Source: Acidobacteriaceae bacterium (lineage in GTDB: Bacteria > Acidobacteriota > Terriglobia > Terriglobales > Acidobacteriaceae). Taken from it: a stretch of DNA of 64,000 nt. The stretch is from assembly GCA_030041435.1 (NCBI GenBank), contig JASHNW010000042.1:62001-126000 (forward strand), in the 5' to 3' direction. The notes below the pieces were generated by a model. It saw only the letters and a program-made list of their open reading frames with translations. It did no database searches and had not been told where the DNA came from. Positions within the stretch are counted from its first letter, which is position 1. Every line of letters starts with the position of its first letter. The translations under genes were made by a program, and so were the position numbers. Positions 59,465 to 64,000 of the stretch are shown here, piece by piece.

Positions 59465-61882
59465 CTATTCTTCGCGCAGCAGGATCATGGGATCGACGGC
59501 GAGGGCGTGGCGAGCGGGAATCCACGAGGCGACCAGCCCCAGAATCATCATGGTGAGGACGACGCCGCCCAGCACCAGGGGATCCTTCGGCGTGGCCTGA
59601 TAGACGATGTAGGAGAGGACGCGCGTCGCGAGCACGCCCAGCAGCAAGCCCGCAGCAGAGCCGATGGCGAGCAGGCGGAAGGCCCGGCCCAGTGCGGAGC
59701 GCAGCACTTCGCGCCGTCCGGCGCCGAGCGCGACGCGAATGCCGAGTTCGCGCATGCGTTTGCTCACGACGTAGGAGGCCATGCCAAAGATGCCGGTGAT
59801 GGCGAGCATCGCACCGAGCAGGCCAAGCACTCCGAGTGCGACCGTCGCGACGCGCGCGGCAAAAAGAGCTGAACTCAGCTCCCCGGTCCAGGTGCGAATG
59901 TTGAACGGCAGGCCGCGATCCAGCCCGTGCATGGTCTGCAGCAGCTCCGCTGCCAGGTCCCGCGGGTCCCGCTTCGACCGCACCACAATCCACGTCCCGC
60001 TCTCCGGGTGCTGCAGAAACGAGAAGAACATCGCCGGCTGCTGCTCCTCCGTCAGCGTCCGGTACCTGCCGTTCTCCACGACCCCCACTACTTGCGCGCG
60101 GGATCCGCCCCAGAACTTGAAGTATCCGCCGATGGCCTTATCCACGGAACCAAATACCTTTATTGCAAATTCGCGATTCACCAAAGCCACCACGGGCGCC
60201 TTGCTCTCATCGTGCCAGCTGATGTCCCGGCCCGCCAGCAGCGTGGTGCCGGCAGCGGCAAGGTAGCCCGGCGACACGTTGTAACCCATGGCGTCGGCTG
60301 CCATGTTGGTGGGCCGGAAGTCGGTCGCCGTGTCCTTATAGACAAACGAGTCGCCGCCGCCCAGCGACAAGGGAAGGTGGTTGGCATACCCCACGGCGGT
60401 CACCCCCGGCAGCGCCGCGGCCGCATCCAGCATGCGCCGCTGCATGGCCGGCAAGCGGTCGCCCGTATAGCCGCCCATTTGCAGATCGGTTTCCACCAGC
60501 ATCGCGTTCTGCGGCTGGAACCCGAAGTTGCTGTGCATGGACCGCACCAGCCCGCGCACTGCCACCAGCGACGACGTTACCAGCACGGCGCAGATGGCAA
60601 TCTGAAGCGCCAGCAGCAAATCCCTGAGGGACAACCGACGCATCCCGCCCAGGCTCGTCCCGCCGGCGCGGATGATCTGCCACGGATCGGACTTCAGCAC
60701 CTGACGCACAGGCACCATTCCGAAGAGCACTCCGCTGATCAGGGCCAGGGCCAGAGCCACGACATAGGTCCAGACATCCGGATTCACGGGCACGTTGATC
60801 GGTATATCCGGAACCGGCTGCCACGCGCTCAGCCAGCGAAGGATGCCGATGCCGCCCACTAGTCCGGCTGCCGCGCCGACGAGCGCAATCAAAATCGCTT
60901 CGGTGAACAGTTGGCGCAGGATCAGGCTGCGCCGCGATCCCAGCGCCATGCGCACAGCAATCTCCTTCGCGCGATCCGCGGCACGCGCTGCAAACAGGCT
61001 GCCCAGGTTCGCGCATGCGGCCAGCAGGATCAAGCCTGCCAGCAGCATCAGCCCGGCCATGAACGCCCGCGCCGGGCCGCCCAGCATATCGCCGACAAGC
61101 CCTGGCCGCGCCAGGGTGAACTTCACGCCGTCATCGTTATGGGGGTAGGTCTTCGCCAGCCACCCGCCAATCGTATTCAGATCCGCCGCTGCCCGTGCCG
61201 GAGTCACCCCAGGCTTCAGGCGTCCCACGACAAATCCCGAATGATCGCCGCGCTCTTCGAGAGCGCTGTAGCCCTCCATCTGTTGCTGATCCACCAGCGG
61301 AACCCACAGGGCGGGGGCGAAGAACAGCTCAGTGCCGCGAAAGTCGGGAGGAGCCACGCCCAGAATGGTGTAGGGATGCTTGTTGATCTGCACCATGCGC
61401 CCCACGACCGTTCTGTCGGCGTGGAAGAGGCTGTGCCAGGTGGCGTAGCTCAGCACCACCCAGGGAGCGCTGTTCGGCCCGTGTTCATCGGAGGCATGAA
61501 AAAACCTTCCCAGGTACGGCCGAATTCCCAGCGCATCGAAATAATTTCCGCTCGTTTCGTAGGGCCACACGGTGGTGGGCGTGCCGCCGCTGTCCAGACC
61601 AGCGGGACCCATGATGTTGTAGGTGATCAGGCTGTCGAAGGTCCGGTTGCGGTCGCGCAGATCGCGGTAGTCGGGATACGACTGCGATGGATACTGGAAC
61701 CGCTGCACCATATACAGGTTCTGCGCGTTGGGAACATTGAGCGGGCGCAACACCAGCGCATTGAGAATGCTGAAGACCACTGCATTGGCGCCGATGCCCA
61801 GCGCGAGAGTGAGGACTGCCGTGACCGCGAAACCCGGTGACTTTCGCAGTTGCCGCACGGCCAGTCGGATATCAGCCAGCAT
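59465..61882 (-). CDS. Orphan ABC transporter permease of the MacB/FtsX type (tandem copy 1)
   Basis: 805 residues from ATG 61882. Opening [38 protein letters not shown], then a MacB-like periplasmic domain (YPDYRDLRDRNRTFDSL, PYTILGVAPPDFRGTELFFAP). First FtsX block: LILLAACANLGSLFAARAADRAKEIAVRMALGSRRSLILRQLFTEA. Second periplasmic domain, then second FtsX block: RMRELGIRVALGAGRREVLRSALGRAFRLL, ending ALAVDPMILLREE. No ATPase gene is adjacent. It is a close paralogue of the gene at 61993, with whole blocks identical, so the pair arose by tandem duplication. Substrate unknown; such permeases may act in envelope lipid or peptide handling. Confidence 0.9.
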   Translation of the reverse strand: MLADIRLAVRQLRKSPGFAVTAVLTLALGIGANAVVFSILNALVLRPLNVPNAQNLYMVQRFQYPSQSYPDYRDLRDRNRTFDSLITYNIMGPAGLDSGGTPTTVWPYETSGNYFDALGIRPYLGRFFHASDEHGPNSAPWVVLSYATWHSLFHADRTVVGRMVQINKHPYTILGVAPPDFRGTELFFAPALWVPLVDQQQMEGYSALEERGDHSGFVVGRLKPGVTPARAAADLNTIGGWLAKTYPHNDDGVKFTLARPGLVGDMLGGPARAFMAGLMLLAGLILLAACANLGSLFAARAADRAKEIAVRMALGSRRSLILRQLFTEAILIALVGAAAGLVGGIGILRWLSAWQPVPDIPINVPVNPDVWTYVVALALALISGVLFGMVPVRQVLKSDPWQIIRAGGTSLGGMRRLSLRDLLLALQIAICAVLVTSSLVAVRGLVRSMHSNFGFQPQNAMLVETDLQMGGYTGDRLPAMQRRMLDAAAALPGVTAVGYANHLPLSLGGGDSFVYKDTATDFRPTNMAADAMGYNVSPGYLAAAGTTLLAGRDISWHDESKAPVVALVNREFAIKVFGSVDKAIGGYFKFWGGSRAQVVGVVENGRYRTLTEEQQPAMFFSFLQHPESGTWIVVRSKRDPRDLAAELLQTMHGLDRGLPFNIRTWTGELSSALFAARVATVALGVLGLLGAMLAITGIFGMASYVVSKRMRELGIRVALGAGRREVLRSALGRAFRLLAIGSAAGLLLGVLATRVLSYIVYQATPKDPLVLGGVVLTMMILGLVASWIPARHALAVDPMILLREE

Positions 61883-61992
61883 GACGGTTCCCTCTTGGTG
61901 AGCAATTGAGAGAGATACGCTGGGACCGCGTGCCTTGTTCCTTCTTTATCGTTTCTCTTTTCGCATGCAACGCGCGCCGGGGACGTCGAGAA

Positions 61993-64000
61993 CTACTCTT
62001 CGCGCAGCAGGATCATGGGATCGACGGCGAGGGCGCGCTGGGCGGGGATCCATGAAGCAATCAGCCCGAGCACCAGCATGGTGAGCACCACACCGCCCAG
62101 CACCAGCGGATCTCTCGGCGTGGCCTGGTAGACGATGGAGGAGAGCAACCGGGTACCCAGCACGCCTAAAATGACCCCCAGCACCGAACCGACGATGAGC
62201 AGACGGAACGAACGTCCGAGGGCGGCATGGAGCACACGCCGCTGGTCCGCGCCCAGCGCCACGCGAATGCCCAGCTCGCGCATGCGCTTGCTGACAACAT
62301 AGGAGGCCATGCCGAAGATGCCGGTGATGGCGAGCATGGCGCCCAGCAGGCCCAGCACGCCCAGCGCGACGGTTGCCACGCGCGCGGCAAAAAGAGCGGA
62401 ATCGAGCTCGCGATTCCATGTTTCGATGGCCAGCGGCAGACTCGGATCGAGCGAGTGCAGGGTTCGCTGCAGCGCCGCGGCGATCTCCTGCGGATCGCGC
62501 CTGGAACGCACGACCAGGTGGACGTCGCTGCCCGGCTGCTGCAGGAAGGAATAAAACATAGCCGCCTGCTGATCTTCCGTCAGGGTGCGGTATTTGCCGT
62601 CTTCCACCACGCCCACCACCTGCACGCGCGTGCCGTTCCAGATTTTGTAGTAGTGGCCGATGGCCTTGTCGACCGAGCCGAAGAGCTTGCGCGCGAACTC
62701 GCGATTGACCACGGCAACCAGCGGCGCCGGCTTGTCGTCGTGCAGCGTAAAGTTGCGGCCTGCCAGCAGCGTGGTAACAGCTGCCTGGAAATAGCCGGGG
62801 GAAACATCGAACTGCTGAGCATCCGCGGCCTCATTGCCGGGACGGTAATCGGTGGTGGCATCGGTGAAGACGGAGGAATCGTTGCCGCTGAGGGTCAGCG
62901 GCAGCCGGTCAGCATAGCCGACAGAGGTGACGCCGGGGATGGCGGCGACCGCATCGAGCATTTTCTTTTCCATCAGCAGCGACTGATCGCCGCTGTATCC
63001 ATCCATATGCAAGTCGGTTTGCGCGAGCATGGCGTGCTCCGGGAGGAAGCCGAAGTCGGTGTGAAGCGAGCGGGCCAGGCCGCGCACAGCCACGAGCGAC
63101 GCGGTCACCAGGACGGCGCAGATGGCAATCTGGAAGGCCAGCAGCAGGTCGCGGAGCGTGAAGCGGCGCAGGCCGCCCATGCCGGAGGAGCCGGCGCGAA
63201 TGATCTGCCACGGATCGGAGCGCAGGATCTGGCGTACGGGCACCATGCCGAAGAGCAATCCGCTCAGCAGCGCAAGGACCAGCGCCACCAGGTAGGTCCG
63301 CAGGTCGGGATTGACGGGCACATTGATGGGAATATTGGGAACCGGCTGCCACGCGCTCAGCCAGCGCAGAATGCCGATGCCCCCTAACATACCCACAGCG
63401 CCGCCAACGAGAGACACCAGGATCGCCTCGGTGAAGAGCTGGCGCAGGATGAGGCCGCGACGCGAGCCCAGGGCCATGCGCACGGCGATCTCGCGCGAGC
63501 GGTCGGCGGCGCGCGCGGCAAACAGGCTGCCCAGGTTGGCGCAGGCCGCCAGCAGGATGAGTCCGGCCAGCAGCATCACGCCGATCATGAAGGCGCGTGC
63601 CGGGCGTCCCAGGTAATCGCCCACCAGTCCGGGACGGGCCAGGGTGAATTGGAGACCCTCGTCATCCCGCGGATACGCCTTTCCGAGCGACGCGGCAATG
63701 GTGTTGAGGTCTGCGGCCGCCTGCGTCGGCGTGACGCCAGGCTTCAGATGGCCCACAACCCAGGTGAAGTGATCGCCGCGCTCCTTCAGCGGATTCCAGC
63801 CTTCCAGCTCGGGGAGATCCACGACAGGAATAAAGAGGTCGGGCGCAAAAAAGAGTTCCGTCCCGCGGAAATTGGCCGGAGCAACGCCGATGATGGTGAA
63901 GGGGTGCTTGTTGATCTGCACCGTGCGCCCCACGGCTGCCGGATCAGCCTGGAAATGGCTGTGCCAGTACGCATAGCTCAGCACCACATCGGGAACGCTG
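61993..64000 (-). CDS. Orphan ABC transporter permease of the MacB/FtsX type (tandem copy 2), cut by window edge
   Basis: At least 664 residues; the N-terminus lies beyond position 64000, so the internal Met near 63987 is not the start. The visible part begins in the first periplasmic domain (VGRTVQINKHPFTIIGVAPANFRGTELFFAPDLF). It has both FtsX blocks (ANLGSLFAARAADRSREIAVRMALGSRRGLILRQL; RMRELGIRVALGADQRRVL) and ends ALAVDPMILLREE like its neighbour. Only 110 bases separate the two genes. Large parts match copy 1 residue for residue, while the second periplasmic domain is more divergent, suggesting a changed ligand. Confidence 0.9.
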   Translation of the reverse strand, partial: SVPDVVLSYAYWHSHFQADPAAVGRTVQINKHPFTIIGVAPANFRGTELFFAPDLFIPVVDLPELEGWNPLKERGDHFTWVVGHLKPGVTPTQAAADLNTIAASLGKAYPRDDEGLQFTLARPGLVGDYLGRPARAFMIGVMLLAGLILLAACANLGSLFAARAADRSREIAVRMALGSRRGLILRQLFTEAILVSLVGGAVGMLGGIGILRWLSAWQPVPNIPINVPVNPDLRTYLVALVLALLSGLLFGMVPVRQILRSDPWQIIRAGSSGMGGLRRFTLRDLLLAFQIAICAVLVTASLVAVRGLARSLHTDFGFLPEHAMLAQTDLHMDGYSGDQSLLMEKKMLDAVAAIPGVTSVGYADRLPLTLSGNDSSVFTDATTDYRPGNEAADAQQFDVSPGYFQAAVTTLLAGRNFTLHDDKPAPLVAVVNREFARKLFGSVDKAIGHYYKIWNGTRVQVVGVVEDGKYRTLTEDQQAAMFYSFLQQPGSDVHLVVRSRRDPQEIAAALQRTLHSLDPSLPLAIETWNRELDSALFAARVATVALGVLGLLGAMLAITGIFGMASYVVSKRMRELGIRVALGADQRRVLHAALGRSFRLLIVGSVLGVILGVLGTRLLSSIVYQATPRDPLVLGGVVLTMLVLGLIASWIPAQRALAVDPMILLREE

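Noticed and set aside
1-64000. tRNA, rRNA and riboswitch genes
   Set aside because: No cloverleaf with a TTCGAA-type T-loop, no rRNA-like stretch and no riboswitch consensus was recognised by eye; a covariance-model scan would be needed to exclude short ones.

Overview
The window looks like a chromosomal segment of a GC-rich acidobacterium, most likely class Terriglobia (Acidobacteriaceae-like). The evidence is the gene types: three orphan MacB/FtsX-type permeases of the duplicated acidobacterial kind, an Oar-like TonB receptor with a carboxypeptidase-regulatory N-terminus, ECF sigma factor with DUF4252 modules, DUF4382/DUF5666-type lipoprotein domains, and many Tat-exported enzymes. No rRNA, tRNA or CRISPR array was seen. 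Species cannot be assigned from the sequence alone.

Layout. 0-5.3 kb: a membrane cyclic-glucan-synthase-like enzyme (GT84 plus glucoamylase-like domain, no phosphorylase domain) and a small Cys/His-rich protein. 5.8-8.5 kb: a compact, lower-GC, translationally coupled restriction-modification-like operon (ribbon-helix-helix protein, C5 cytosine methylase, DUF4928-like putative nuclease, Vsr). 8.5-12.3 kb: three Tat-signal sugar enzymes (isomerase/epimerase, Gfo/Idh/MocA oxidoreductase, isomerase/epimerase). Heptanucleotide tandem repeats lie at four places between 4.6 and 11.3 kb and nowhere else noticed in the window.

12.4-19.3 kb (minus strand): TonB-type receptor, Tat-exported FAD amine oxidase, exported RidA and Tat-exported HisC-like aminotransferase. 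Together they look like an imine-chemistry pathway outside the cytoplasm. 19.7-23.1 kb: a propeller-like protein and an acyltransferase. 23.3-26.9 kb: an intact pyrH and a second, truncated copy of its 5' end, in direct orientation, flank a 2.7 kb insert with two uncharacterised genes. 27.2-29.6 kb: an orphan ABC permease. 29.7-33.2 kb: two ECF sigma/anti-sigma modules back to back. 33.3-38.4 kb: a secreted propeller and a three-gene operon ending in a secreted caspase-fold protein; a 111-bp inverted-repeat element lies in its leader. 38.7-40.1 kb: a diguanylate cyclase.

40.3-47.3 kb: a long minus-strand run of small stress/accessory genes, much of it coupled by ATGA overlaps, headed by an HxlR regulator with its own palindrome (VOC, DinB, MoaD-like, BNR-repeat, VOC, DUF899, DoxX, DHFR-like, secreted protein), plus DUF1579. 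A second copy of the inverted-repeat element lies at 47.4 kb. 47.6-52.1 kb (plus): DUF503, a secreted His-rich protein, an ABC-2 exporter and the GTPase Der with an unusual N-terminal extension. 52.2-52.7 kb: small, partly broken genes ending in a strong terminator. 52.9-57.2 kb: an RND efflux pair, followed by a vapC fragment. 57.5-64 kb (minus): a secreted propeller and two tandem orphan permeases, the last cut by the window edge.

Leads most worth following: the exported amine-oxidase/RidA/aminotransferase cassette, the methylase/DUF4928/Vsr operon, the pyrH 5'-end duplication, and the two-copy hairpin element.
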